A program made the translations under genes and the position numbers. This document shows, piece after piece, positions 1 through 62,982 of a stretch of 64,000 bases of DNA. The stretch is taken from positions 744,001 through 808,000 of the forward strand of contig JAJAGP010000096.1 of NCBI GenBank assembly GCA_025084515.1, given 5' to 3'. Numbering within the stretch: position 1 is the stretch's first letter; every line of letters starts with the position of its first letter. This DNA comes from Ancistrus triradiatus (Eukaryota > Chordata > Actinopteri > Siluriformes > Loricariidae). Below the pieces are notes generated by a model, which did not search any database, was not told where the DNA came from, and saw only the letters and a list, made by a program, of their open reading frames with translations.

Positions 1-3000
1 TCTGTCAGCTCTCCGGATTTCACAGCTGAACAGTCTGAACAGACAGCTGACAAGTTTGGCATTATTCAGGGCCAGTCAAGTGCAGAGATATGCTATAGAT
101 CTAAAAATAACAACCTACACTCAAAGGCGCATAACAGCATGGATGGAGGCCGTGTCACGCTCAGACTGGTCAGTTCACCCTGTCTACTGCCAAAAGTGCC
201 TACAACGGGCACGTGAGAATCAGAACAGGACCATGGAGCGATAGAAGGTGGTCTGATGACTCTTTTTCTGATGACTTTTTCACATACCAAAGGGCACCTT
301 CATGGGTCTTGTGGTCAATTCCTTGATGGGTCAGAACCTTGGTGGCACAAGGCAGGCCAACAATATTAGACAGAGGGTTTTTTTTAATGGGTGAATTTTG
401 TACCCAGCCATGGTTAATCTCATTTGAAAGACGTGCAGCCAGTTCTGGCATCTAATTTCCAGTTGTGGGGTAAAAAAAGGTGCACGCAGGTCAACAGTAC
501 AAAGTGTGCGTCAGAAACAAAGTTGCATTGTGTTGCCAGTGTGGGTCGAATGACCTGGAATAACGATCATCTGGTATGCATTTTTGTGGGCAGAACATGT
601 AGCCAGCTGCACCACGTTTTTTTGCTTTACAAAGTCACAATACTTTTAAGGATTCCCCGAGGACATGCTGGTGCCAACTAAAGTCAGACGCTATAAAAGC
701 TACAACAGCTCTGCTTTTGTGTGTCCATCAGCAAACGCAGAACCGTTCCTACTCACTTCATGAGGTTTTCTCTCTTTGTTTGGCGATTGCACTCATTTCC
801 TTCATTTAACCGCCAAATAAACAAGACGGCGCAGATCTCAAATTTAGGATTTAGAAAAAGGTTCTTCCAGTGAACCAGGTGAAAAGGTGAGGGCTTGACG
901 TGGGACCGTGTGAATGACAAGCAAATTGAAACGTACAGGACTGAGAAGGATGGGGAATCGCTAACATCAAAATGTAAGATAACTAAATTAGATGACTGGG
1001 TTTTTTCCAGTTATAGACCTCTATGCCTGCATGTCACCATAGTTTCTGTATTACTATTTGGACTAACAATGAGAGCTGGAGATAAAATGGACCCCAACAT
1101 ATCATTATTGCAATTTCTACAGCATTTACAAGCTGTACAAGCAGCAACAAGAGTACCGGAATAACAAAAGGGAAGGTTTCACCATATACGCCTAACAGAA
1201 GCCAATTTGGCCACTGGCCACCTTCGACAGTTTGTGCAGGTCAACTTCAAGTCAGAGGAAAACTTACAGTAGTGTGGAATGATCGTGTTGATCAGGTTAG
1301 ACATTTTGGCTACACAACAGAGCCAACATAATGCATCTGTCATCATTTACACCTTTCCCCTTGCGCTAAAAATGGATGGCTTGCATTTGACTTGAACAGA
1401 CTTGCAGTGTGGTTTGGGACTGAGAAATGCTTCGTTCTGAGAGATCAGAAGCAGTACGTTGAATTTTCCTGTTTCACAATTAGGAACGGGTATCATTAGG
1501 CTTTTATTGACGACGATATTGATACCGATACTGTTTATCAAAAACCAATACTTAGACACTTACTGATACTACCATAATTTGGACTGACAGCAATTTGTTA
1601 TCCTTCTGCACAAGATGGCAAGAGGCAAGGTGGGTTAAAAAAGGTCTTAGATTCACACCATGTTAGCACCCATTTTTGCACTTTCAGTCACCAGTGATTG
1701 AAATATGCTGGTTTACGAGAACACCAGATGTAATTTAATATCATACCCCTGTTACACTTATTACAGGGTCAAACGACATTGCAGCATCAGAATAAAAAAA
1801 AAGTGCTCAACATGTGATTAACACATGTTTGAGCAAAGAACGAGTTGTTTTTGATCTCTTCCTAAGCTCATTTAGATGGCTCTGGATTTTATAAACGCGT
1901 GTCATAAGATTCATGCGCAGCCTGCCTCGATGAAAAACAACTCGAGCAAATAAATCATTTAAACACCATTTAAAAGTGGTTGATGGCGCCAAGTGTAAAC
2001 TCTGACTAGAATATTAAACATTCAGAATGTCAAACTTTAAATAAGGAATTAGAAATTGTGAAAAAGCGGTTTTAGGAAGACATGTAGTAAGGTTGAGCGT
2101 GCGGGAATAGACATATAACGGCTGGGTCAAAGACAAGCTGGCAACAGCGGAAACGAACACAAACATGCTTTTGAGTGGACGGAAAATACCACCGTAGAAA
2201 GATAAACGGATTTCTACCTTGTAGATTGCAAAATAAATACGCCACCCAAGATCAAACAAAAAATCCAAGATCAAAGACCGACACGCACGACAACGCTACT
2301 AGGGCACTGGAAAGAGAAGGTCGCTTTCAATGACCAAAACCTGCTCCAGGAGCGACACACACCGGACCAAATTCAGCGTCAGAGGGCGAGACACGAACCA
2401 AGGGAGAATGCCATTGATGACATGGCAAAATATTTACTAATTAATTCACATTTACACTGGAATGAATATCAGTCTCACTCTCAAACTGTTCACGGAGTTG
2501 CATCTTGTTTCCATTATAATACACCCGTCTACATGTTCTTGTTGAACCGCTTTTCCCAAAACCATGAAAATTAATACAGAGTTTGTTCTCCCTTTGCTGC
2601 TAGAACAGCCTTCCATCTTCTGTGAAGGCCTTCCAGTCCAGTAGAGGTTGGAACGTTAGATTCATTTGGTTCCATTCATCTGCAAGTGTAGCAGGTTAAG
2701 CAAGGTCTTAAGTCGTACAATACGATGGCAAAAACAGCCTAGGAGATAATAAAAGCCAGGTTGTCCATGATAGTAAGTAACATCAGACAGTACTCGGTAG
2801 CTGAAGCAAAAACAGTGACCATTTTTTATTAATTGCATATTACATTCCAAGGGCACGTTTTCGCCTGTACTGAATGATTTCCCATGTCTTATCATGTTTG
2901 CCAAAAACACAAGGGCTGCCAAGACATGGCAATACCAGCATGACAGTTTTTTAATGCTATTTTTTATTTATTTATAAGAAACAGCAACAAAGAGAATTGT

Positions 3001-3807
3001 TGTTTTTGTTCCTCAATGTGTGCTATTGACCTACAACATGACTGCTGACAAGCTACATCATCGTGCAATGATTGCAACCTGGTCAGGGCCCATGCCCACC
3101 TGTGCCCTGTGACTGTGGTAATTGGTTTCAGTCCATTATGAAAAAAAATGCAGAACATTAAGACGGAGCTTTTAACCATTTTTAAAATGTGAATCTTGTA
3201 TCCTATAAATGTTTACATAATTCAACAGAGTTGTTTTTCTTTTTACTGCATCAGTGTGTAATCCAGGACAGTCTATTTCAGTTTCATAGACCTCAACTTA
3301 GAATGCTTTCTTAATGTGGAAATTTCAATAAGTCATTCTCAAGTGGTATTTATGATTGTCACTATAAATGAGTGATTTGAATATGTCAAATCAACCACCC
3401 ATGGCTAGCTGCACCTGTTTGCGTACTACTAAATTTTACTTTAGTTAATAAAGCAGGGAATGCGAGAAGAACAAGCCTGGCGGGCTCCTTTTTTCTCCTG
3501 CACCACTAGATGGCACCAAACTCAAACATTTATCATTAGATACTGTAGAATATATTCTTCACAGTGGTGGATTATTTTTAAACTTAAAGCAATGTTAATA
3601 ATAACAATAATTAGAACTACAATTAGCTCTAGAATTCTTGACACCCATGGTGGGTAGAAATGTAGTGAAAAATGGCTTTGTTGTCATTTGCCTTTATATC
3701 ATAATGGCAATATGATAAATATATAATCTCTAACTGACCTTCATTTATACCAAGACATTCCACACACAAAAAACAAATACTCCATTGCAGTGCGCTCTCA
3801 CTAGCTT

Positions 3808-3845
<38 letters not shown>

Positions 3846-4209
3846 ACCATAGTATTATTAATAATTACAGATGCACATAAATTTTTAGTCACAGAAAATG
3901 TTCAGCTGAAAATGCTACTTTCACTTTTTGCCCAACAGAGGGGAAAAAACACTTTCTTTTTCTTTGAAACAAAGGTTAATGTCATGTTGAGCTAGACAGC
4001 AGAGACAAATGCTGATACCAAAGTAACAGGGTGTAGTGTGCAAATATTTGAACCCCTGCTTATGACAAGGGGTTTAAATTCATGTCTGAATGACAGAAAA
4101 CAAGTACGAGCGAACCCTTCCTGATGAACACCTGCTGACAAAAAAGGAATCGCAGTCTTGAAAGGCAGTTACAAACGGTTCTTTTGTGCTATCTGAGGTA
4201 TCTAAGCTA
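1..4209. other. Gene-poor left end
   Basis: No convincing gene. At about 130-420 the plus strand resembles a decayed DNA-transposon coding stretch (ggtctgatgactct, compare WSDES of Tc1-like transposases), but it is too broken to assign. The rest is AT-rich with a microsatellite at 3809. Downstream exons of the gene starting at 5710 could be here unrecognised. Confidence 0.4.
3809..3842. repeat. (GT)n(AT)n microsatellite
   Basis: 12 GT units followed by about 5 AT units, in the gene-poor left end. Confidence 0.9.
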
Positions 4210-4962
4210 CAGGGTGGGCCATTTATATGGATACACCTAAATAAAATGGGAATGGTTGGTGATATCAACTTCCTGTTTGTGGCACATTAGTATATGGGAG
4301 AAGGGAAACTTCAAGATGGGTGTTGACCATAGCGGCCATTTTGAAGTTGGCCATTTTGGATCCAACTTTATTATTTCCAATGGGAAGAGGGTCATGTAAC
4401 ATATCAAACGTATTGAGAATTTCACAAGAAAAACAATGGTGTGCTTGGTTTTAATGGAACTTTATTCTTTCATGAGTTATTTACAAGTTTATGACCACTT
4501 ATAAAATGTGTTCAAAGTGCTGCCCATTGTGTTGATTGTCAATGCAACCCTCTTCTCCCACTCTTGACACACCGATAGCAACACCGCAGAAGAAATGCTA
4601 GCACAGGCTTCCAGTATCCGTTGTTTCAGATGCTGTACATCTCATATCTACACAGCATAGACAATTGCCTGCAGATGACCCCAAAGATAAAAGTCTAAGG
4701 GGGTCAGATCGGGAGAGCATTTCTTCTGCGGTGTTGCTGTCAGTGTCAAGAGTGGGAGAAGAGGGTTGCATTGACAATCAACACAATGGGCAGCACTTTG
4801 AACACATTTTATAAGTGGTCATAAACTTGTAAATAACTCATGAAAGAATAAAGTTCCGTTAAAACCAACTTCTCCCATATACTAATGTGCCACAAACAGG
4901 AAGTTGATATCACCAACCATTCCCATTTTATTTAGGTGTATCCATATAAATGGCCCACCCTG
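4210..4962. mobile_element. Fold-back mariner-type element, non-coding
   Basis: Ends CAGGGTGGGCCATTTATATGG and its inverse, flanked by TA on both sides (4208-4209, 4963-4964). The right arm (4716-4962) is the near-perfect inverse complement of the left, except that it lacks about 130 bases present at 4306-4446 of the left arm. The centre near 4600-4715 is unpaired. No transposase frame remains. Confidence 0.85.
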
Positions 4963-5580
4963 TACTATATGCCTATAATGTCCGGTCTACGTCCATTTGA
5001 TCCAGAGCATAATGCGGACGTTCCATGGACCTTTTCTGTATATTGACCAGGATCAAGCATGCTTAGCTTGAGCACTCGCAAGGTGGTTTGGCCATAAGAG
5101 TATGGGATTTATTCTGGTTTTGTTTTAGGAAAATAAAAAACGTGTATAAAACATCGTAAAACAATGTGGTTAAACTGAAGAAAATAAATGTTTATTCTGT
5201 ACTGTTTTCAATTCCGTGATACAAGATGACAATTAAAAAGCACAGCCAAGTGTGAACGGTCCTACTCAAACAATGTGGCAACAATCCCACACTTTATTAA
5301 AAATAAATAAATAAATAAATAAAAATAAATACTAATAATTACATAAATTATGTAAAACATGCAACTTTAAGGATCATCAGATCCACCTGGACATTCATCA
5401 GAATAGAAAGTGGCAAAATGCTTATTAATGACTGAAGCGTGTTATGCTTATTAATGACTGAACAGGATAACATGACTTACGCAGTGAAGCACCTGCTATT
5501 AAGGCTCAAACCGGAGATGTAAAATAAATATAAAACTTGAACATTAACTGCACACCAGCCGTTCTGATTCTGGATCTTAC

Positions 5581-5710
5581 CTGTCTGTTGCATCCCGGAT
5601 CCGCTTTCAATTTCGGCCGAGTCAGAGGCTGAGATGACCGCTGGAGTCGAACTGAAGTTTTTAACGAGACAACACAAGAATACTGAAAGCAATATCACTT
5701 GAAGTGACAT
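5581..5710 (-). CDS. First coding exon of an unidentified secreted or membrane protein, partial
   Basis: ATG at 5710 in good context (A at -3) opens MSLQVILLSVFLCCLVKNFS, STPAVISASDSAEIESGSGM, QQT, ending at a perfect donor (GACAG then gtaaga at 5580). Residues 2-16 form a hydrophobic signal peptide with a likely cleavage near residues 20-25. EIESGSG resembles an acidic Ser-Gly glycosaminoglycan attachment site, as in small proteoglycans or syndecans, but this is not enough to name the family. Further exons should lie below 5580 on the minus strand; I could not recognise any. Confidence 0.5.
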
Positions 5711-6136
5711 AGTCAGAGTTTAGGAAGAGTCGGCCTGAACGTTGTAACTATATTTTACTTCTTTTTTTCTCGCTACACCGCGTCGCCGTGTCGACTAAAC
5801 AGGTTAATTAAGCCAAAGCCCCTAATGAACACCTGTTACTCGGCAACGGATTTAAGGTTTCTGTTCAAAAAAAGAATTACACACAGAGCTTAGTAATGTC
5901 TTAAAACATTACATTAGACGTAATTTCTTTTCACAATTTATCGTTTTTATCTCGCTGGTCGTTTGGCATCCATTCGCCTCAGCTAACAACCGTTGGAACA
6001 GGCACGAGACTCGGCTCTCGCGCAGTGCACCTTCTCCAGCGCGAGCAGCTCAGGAGTGCCCGCCCACCACACAACTTCTGCCCAATCATCAGCGTGTGCG
6101 CCAACTTTCCCCACCCACCAGCATCAGCCGCTCTGA

Positions 6137-6144
6137 TTTATAAA
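6137..6144 (-). promoter_or_regulatory. Possible TATA box for the exon at 5581-5710
   Basis: The sequence tttataaa is palindromic and lies 430 bases upstream of the ATG at 5710, next to a GC-richer stretch (about 5985-6130) that also holds a CCAAT motif at 6082. The distance is plausible for a 5' UTR of roughly 400 bases. Sequence pattern only. Confidence 0.25.
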
Positions 6145-7645
6145 CACTCCAGGACCGTAAAGGTAATATTCCTGATATAATAGTATAAATTCGGCATATT
6201 ATAAATGTCACACTTCACTTTATATTCACTTTTCTTGGTCATGGAATGTGATATTTAATATGTACGTTATCGTGGGAATCCTTACTTTATGGGGACTTCA
6301 CATTGACAGTAATGATTACTGGAGCTAATTCTACACCTACCCCTAACCTCTATAACCTAAAGCAAATATAACTCTTTGTTTTTTCAAAAGAAAGTTTCAG
6401 TTACTTAATGAAAAAAATAATCACTTTTCATAATGGGGACCAGTAAAATGCACACTGTCAAAAAGGTCAGATCGGGACAGCTTGTAAAAATAAATGTTAA
6501 TGACTCTTGGGTATCTGTGCTATTGCACAATCATGCACATCTGATAAAGCTTGGATGGAATCATTTTATGCCTGTGTAATACTTCATTTGACTCCACATT
6601 ACCCCTAGAAAAGTACTGTTTAAACATGTAAGCTCTTTACCAGAAAGCTGTTAATCCAGCAGACTAAACATGACATGTGTTGTATAAACAGTATAGTTGA
6701 ACCCTGGAGAGCAATACAAGAGCTTCACATAACAGAAAACTATTTCTTAAAAGTTTATTTTGTGTATCGTTTCCAGTTCGTCGATACAAAATGATAAATG
6801 GATGGTAAATAAGCAGATAATCAGTGAACTGTGGATCAAAAACATTAGCGTTACCCCATCATTCGTGGCCTGTTCATCACATTTGCTTTTACAAGTCCCA
6901 CAACTATGTGGAATGTATAAAAAATAAAAATAAAAAAAATCAGTGAACCCTTTGAATGAAACAAACTACATCAAACATGAATGCATTTTTCTACATGCAC
7001 ATATGCCATCATAACATGCAACTTGATGCCATGTCCAACATAATGCAAAGGAGATCCACAGGTCAACTGGATTATGGTACAGCATGAGGACAAAACGTGG
7101 CGCTGTCTTCAATTTGGCACATGGACAGAAGGAATAAATATTAATATTTTTACAGGCATGGCTCTCAAACAGCAACAGATGCACATTTCCTATCTCGCTC
7201 AAAAAGAAGAATTAAAAGGGCCTGCCGTGGTCAAAGACGGAACACTGTGAGGTCAGTTAATGTAGAGAAGTCCGTTCATCCACTGATTTATCAGCGTAAA
7301 ACACTATGTGGACTGGATTGACACAAACGAGACGAATTCAGATTCCCTTTCCTTGCCGAGATGGGACGATGGCATGCGTTTTTACACTTTTTAACGTCCA
7401 TCCGACCTCATCGCATTTCCTGTGTACTGCATGTCACATAGCTCATTCATCTCTGCACTGTATGAATTAATCAGATCTGATTTGGTCCCACTCATGAGTC
7501 CAGGAGGTAACGCTACAAAGGATGAGGAGCGATTATAAAGTGTCGACATGTTGCATAGCCCTGCTGTACTTTATCTCAACAGTCAGCTCATATCTGCACT
7601 TACAGTAAACATCAAGCTGTCCAAAAAACCCCATCTATTATAAAA

Positions 7646-9020
7646 CAGTGGTGCTTGAAAGTTTGTGAACCCTTTAGAATTTTTCATATTTCTGCATAAA
7701 TATGACCTAAAACATAATTGGATTTTCACACAAGTTCTAAAAGCAGATAAAGAGAACCCAGTTAAACAAATGAGGGAATATATTATACTTGGTCATTTAT
7801 TTATTGAGGAAAATGATCCAATATTACATATTAGTGAGTGGCAAAAGTATGTGAACCTCTAGGATTAGCAGTTAATTTGAAGTTAACATTAACTTTATTC
7901 TTCTTTAACCATTCTTTTGTAGAACGGCTTGTGTGCTTAGGGTCGTTGTCTTGCTGCATGACCCACCTTCTCTTGAGATTCAGTTCATGGACAGATGTCC
8001 TGACATTTTCCTTTAGAATTCTCTGATATCATTCAGAATTCTTTGTTCCATCAATGATGGCAAGCCGTCCTGCCCAGATGCAGCAAAACAGGCCCAAACC
8101 ATGATACTACCACCACCACCATGTTTCACAGATGGGATAAGGTTCTTATGCTGGAATGAAGTTTTGTTTTGGTCTCATCCATCCACAAAACATTCTTCTA
8201 ATAGCCTTCTGGCTTTGTCCACATGATCTTCAGCAAACTACAGACGAGCAGCAATGTTCTTTTTGGAGAGCAGTGGCTTTCTCCTTGCAATCCTGTCATG
8301 CACACCATTTGTTGTTTCAGTGTTTCTTCTGATGGTGGACTCATGAACATTAACATTAGCCAATGTGAGAGAGGCCTTCAGTTGCTTAGAAGTTACCCTG
8401 GGGTCCTTTTTGTGACCTCACCAACTATTACAAACACAAACGCCTTGCTCTTGGAGTGATCCTTGTTGGTCGACCACTCCTGGGGAGGGTAACAATGGTT
8501 TTTGAATTTACTCCCTTTGTACACAATCTGTCCTGCCTGTGGATTGGTGGAGTCCAACTCTTTAGAGATGGTTTTTTGTAACCCTTTCCCAGCCTGATGA
8601 GCATCAACAACTCTTTCTGAGGTCCTCAGAAATCTCTCCTTTGTTCCCTGCCATGATACACTTCCCACAAACGTGTGTTGTGAGGAGCAGACTTTGATAG
8701 ATCCCTGTACTTTAAATAAAACAGGGTGGCCCACTCACACCTGATTGTCATCCCATTGATTGAAATCACCTGACTAATTTCACCTTCAAATTAACTGCTA
8801 ATCCTAGAGGTTCACATACTTTTGCCACTACTGATATATAATATTGGATCATTTTCCTCAATAAATAAATGACCAAGTATAATATTTTTCCTTCACTTGT
8901 TTAACTGGGTTCTCTTTATCTACTTTTAGGACTTGTGTGAAAATCTGATGTGGTTTTAGGTCCCATTTATGCAGAAATATAGAACATTCTAAAGGGTTCA
9001 CAAACTTTCAAGCACCACTG
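7646..9020 (-). mobile_element. Decayed Tc1-like transposon with long inverted repeats
   Basis: Terminal inverted repeats of roughly 230 bases begin CAGTGGTGCTTGAAAGTTTG and recur inverted at the right end, where TA follows. The interior on the minus strand has a broken transposase start with a Tc1-type helix-turn-helix (ERVVDAHQAGKGLQKTISKE). It is interrupted by stops and shifts. It lies just beyond the cacna1b downstream region. Confidence 0.8.
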
Positions 9021-10430
9021 TATATTGATCATGAACATAGTTATAGGTACTAGGAAGCTATCAAACTCTCACTGTTGTCATTTTCGCTATAAATCATACA
9101 TCATAACGTATCCTTTTCAATGACTGTGGTCAAACCTTATATAAATAACGTACTGAATTATATTCATCTTCATTAAATTCTCAAGAATCCATTCGGTTCG
9201 AATTATTTTTTTTAAATAAAAGGCGTTGAATTTCTTAAATCTAACTCTACTAGAAAGGCAAAAGCTTGCCATGTACTCTTTGGCAAAAAAAAAGTACACC
9301 ATAGTGTAATGTTACAATACCAACACCAATGTACAACCCCCAACATGCATTCAGTTCAGACGCAATGAAAACAATTCATCGTCCGTAGTTACAGTACGTC
9401 GTTGAAGCTATATAATCAGTGCCATCTCCCCTGCAGACCATGTTCAATAAATACTCTGAAATGCTCTCTCACACAGCACGACTTAAATACTTTCACACAG
9501 ACATCCACGTAAACCCAATAAAATCTCACAGCTCTCGTTTGTGCAACCCCGTAATGCCTTCGTGACATGCCATGGTACGTATAAGAAACAAACATCAATG
9601 ACGTCTACCTACAGTGTACAGTATCTAGTATTTGCCTTTCTTAAAGTAATGATACATCATAACCATACAGTAAATCAATCTCAAAGGTTAGGCACTTGGT
9701 ATTTTACCTCTCGAGGGTAACAAAGTAATAAAAGAGTAGACCTTACAGGACACCCAGCTACACACCTCAGACAAGGTACAAAAGAGGAACACTGAAAAGA
9801 TACTCGGTTCACTGTAGTCTGTTAGAAAACCGACTACAATTTGGCCTGTACTTAGAAGAAGCGATACATCTGTGCCACACACAAGAGGAAGAAAACATCG
9901 TAAACGTCGGCATGAAATAAATACGAGGGAGCACTCCGGGTACAACTGGTTGTACTGTAATGCAGGCCAGTGCATCTGCGTTTCCCTTATCGCTTGTGCT
10001 TAGGGCTTGTTGCCTTATGTCTTCCAACAGGCACGTCTGTGGGTAGCATCCCTCTGCCCTTTGCCCTTAAGTGGACTGTAGTAATGTAGCCCTGTTAATG
10101 TGATTCCAGAGAGTGAAGGGCAGTGTTTGCTAATATTGGCGTCATGGCTAAACTACTTCTCTCCTTCCCAAATTCACCATGGCACAGTTATTTTCGCAAC
10201 CCACGACCAAAGGGCCGTCCTAAGAAGAGGGAATGGCATGCCACGCTCAGATCTCAGCTCTGTTAATAATGATGATAGAATTAAGGACTAATTAACTGTT
10301 CTGCATGCCCCCGTGACTTGGTACTTACAAGATTATAACAGGCATGAGCTTCCCTCCCCCACAATCCTGGCTCAAAGACAATAAAACCCATCTCGCACTT
10401 GAGACACATTCGGAACAGATATGGTTCACA
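9021..10430 (-). other. cacna1b 3' UTR and downstream region
   Basis: Directly follows the stop codon. By eye I found no canonical AATAAA on the minus strand between about 9060 and 10430, so the cleavage site is unplaced. It could use a variant signal or extend into the Tc1-like element below 9020. No open frame looks coding. Confidence 0.5.
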
Positions 10431-61005
<50,575 letters not shown>

Positions 61006-62982
61006 CTGAGAAGACGGATATATGTACATTGGTCTTGCTTTCCCAGTAACACTGCATAACGTTTGTGCTGTTTTAACACTAAGGTGAAACAGACGCTTAA
61101 ATGATTAATCATGCTCACAGTAAACACTGAGTGTGTTGACATGCACCGATAACTGCAGAAAATCAGATTTTGTCAGTAATCCAATAATCAGATAATGGGA
61201 AAACTCCAGGTTTACACAACCTGGGAAATAATTGCATTTCTAAAAAAAAATGTATATTTTCCTTTTAACTTTAGGAGGTTGAACACAATCAACTTGCAGG
61301 AACATTGAGGAGAGAGACAGGATCAGGAACTAGGCGTAAATAAGCAACTACAATTTAGAAACAAGCCCCAACCTGCAGTCCACAGCTACCAACATATGCA
61401 AGCAACATAAAAACAAAACCAAGTGGGTTGTATAGAATAAGTGGACCCGGCAAAGGCTTTCTACTAGCCTTTGACTTCAAACAGGGCCTGCTGCTCCAGT
61501 GCTAATACTACTATAATGATAGGAGGGAATTGTGGAAGGTTGCCATGACCAATAAAATAAAGAAAGGTAAGGTTAATCAACAACGCTAAATATTCTACAA
61601 GAGATTCTTGCAATGAGGAAGGAGGAGAAAAAAGGCCTGCAGAAATTTCTAGAACTTGTTTTGCGTAAAATATAAACACTGAACATGGATGAACACCATG
61701 TAGAAAACATCAATCTGGGACAATGCTGAGATGAAACCTGAATCTTTTGAAGAAATGTACATGAGTTTGTTTTGGAGGAAATGAGGCACGACACCAAAAT
61801 TGTGGAGAATGCTAAAGGGAGCAAGTTTTGGGGCCAGACAGCTTGAAATCATGTAGGAATTTCAAAGATGCATCAGGAATTTATTAAGGTGGTCCCTGAG
61901 CAAAATAATGCAAAAATTCAAATGGACTCCAAACTTTTTCTTGCAAAAAGTACAGTATATTGGTTTCAACATTGTTCTTTAAATTACAGCAATGAATAAT
62001 GACAGAATTATAACAGTTTCTTAAAATTTGTATTAATAATACATCATTTGTGTATTATAGTTCTGTTTCTTAATAGGTATGTATTACAGGAGCTGAGTGC
62101 AGAGCTCCTAAACAAGATTTACCAGTTTCATATGTAATAGGGATGCCGGTGTATTCCTGTCTGCCTCAGTAGAAATGTATTTGAAATGTCTTCATGTTTC
62201 CTTCAGCGTAAAAGAAACCATGTTCCCAATTAAAATAATTACATTGCTTAGCTTTTATGTCATTATTTATAGTTCATGCCCAAAAACTCAACGTAAATAT
62301 TAACAATAAAATTTCACAGCTTCTGTGATGTCTTACAAACCCAGTAAACTTTCACCTTTAGAAGGAGGCAGTCTCACCTGAAGCAAGAAACTTCCTTATT
62401 CTGCGTACACGGTCATTTCACAAGTGCCAGTAATACGATGGGAGTATGATTGTGAGTATCAGTAATATGCAGCAGCACCAGGAGTAAATACCATTTAGTG
62501 GATTTCCAGCAACCCACATGTAAATGCTGAGAACACCAAGGGAGGTAAGGCAGATTTTAAGACTTAATAATAATCCTAAGCTTCCTGTTTCATTTTCGAA
62601 AGGACTTAAATTACAATGCAAACATCGTAGGCAGCATGAATCTCAACGAGTCACAACAGTATAATTGTTTGGATTTCAAATAGGTTACACTGGCAATCCA
62701 CATCTAAAAGTCTAACAAAGTTTTACTTTAACTTTATGAACAAAGGAAAGACAGGAGGCAAGACAGATTTGACCATGAACTTTTCAAAATATCTGGCTTG
62801 TCCTTATGGTGTTTATATAAAACATGTGTTTAAAAAACAGTAGCAAGTCAATTACATTTACAAAAGCTTTGTTGAATGATTTGTTTTGGTCGTTTTCCAC
62901 ATCCAGCCTATGCTGCATTTACTCGCGACTCCCCAACAGCAGTAGGACAGGTTTTTCCCGTAACCGTTAAGACAATTGTGAG
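61006..62982. other. Gap between cacna1b exon w1 and the GIMAP gene
   Basis: About 2 kb without a recognisable channel exon on the minus strand. I looked for the domain I IS6 segment and did not find it. At 61600-61870 the plus strand shows a broken coding-like stretch (HEFVLEEMRHDTKIVENAKG with stops either side) from an unrecognised old element. Confidence 0.45.

Noticed and set aside
61560..61870. Possible coding stretch on the plus strand with HEFVLEEMRHDTKIVENAKG.
   Set aside because: Stops on both sides, no splice sites in phase and no recognisable family. Kept only as an old remnant.
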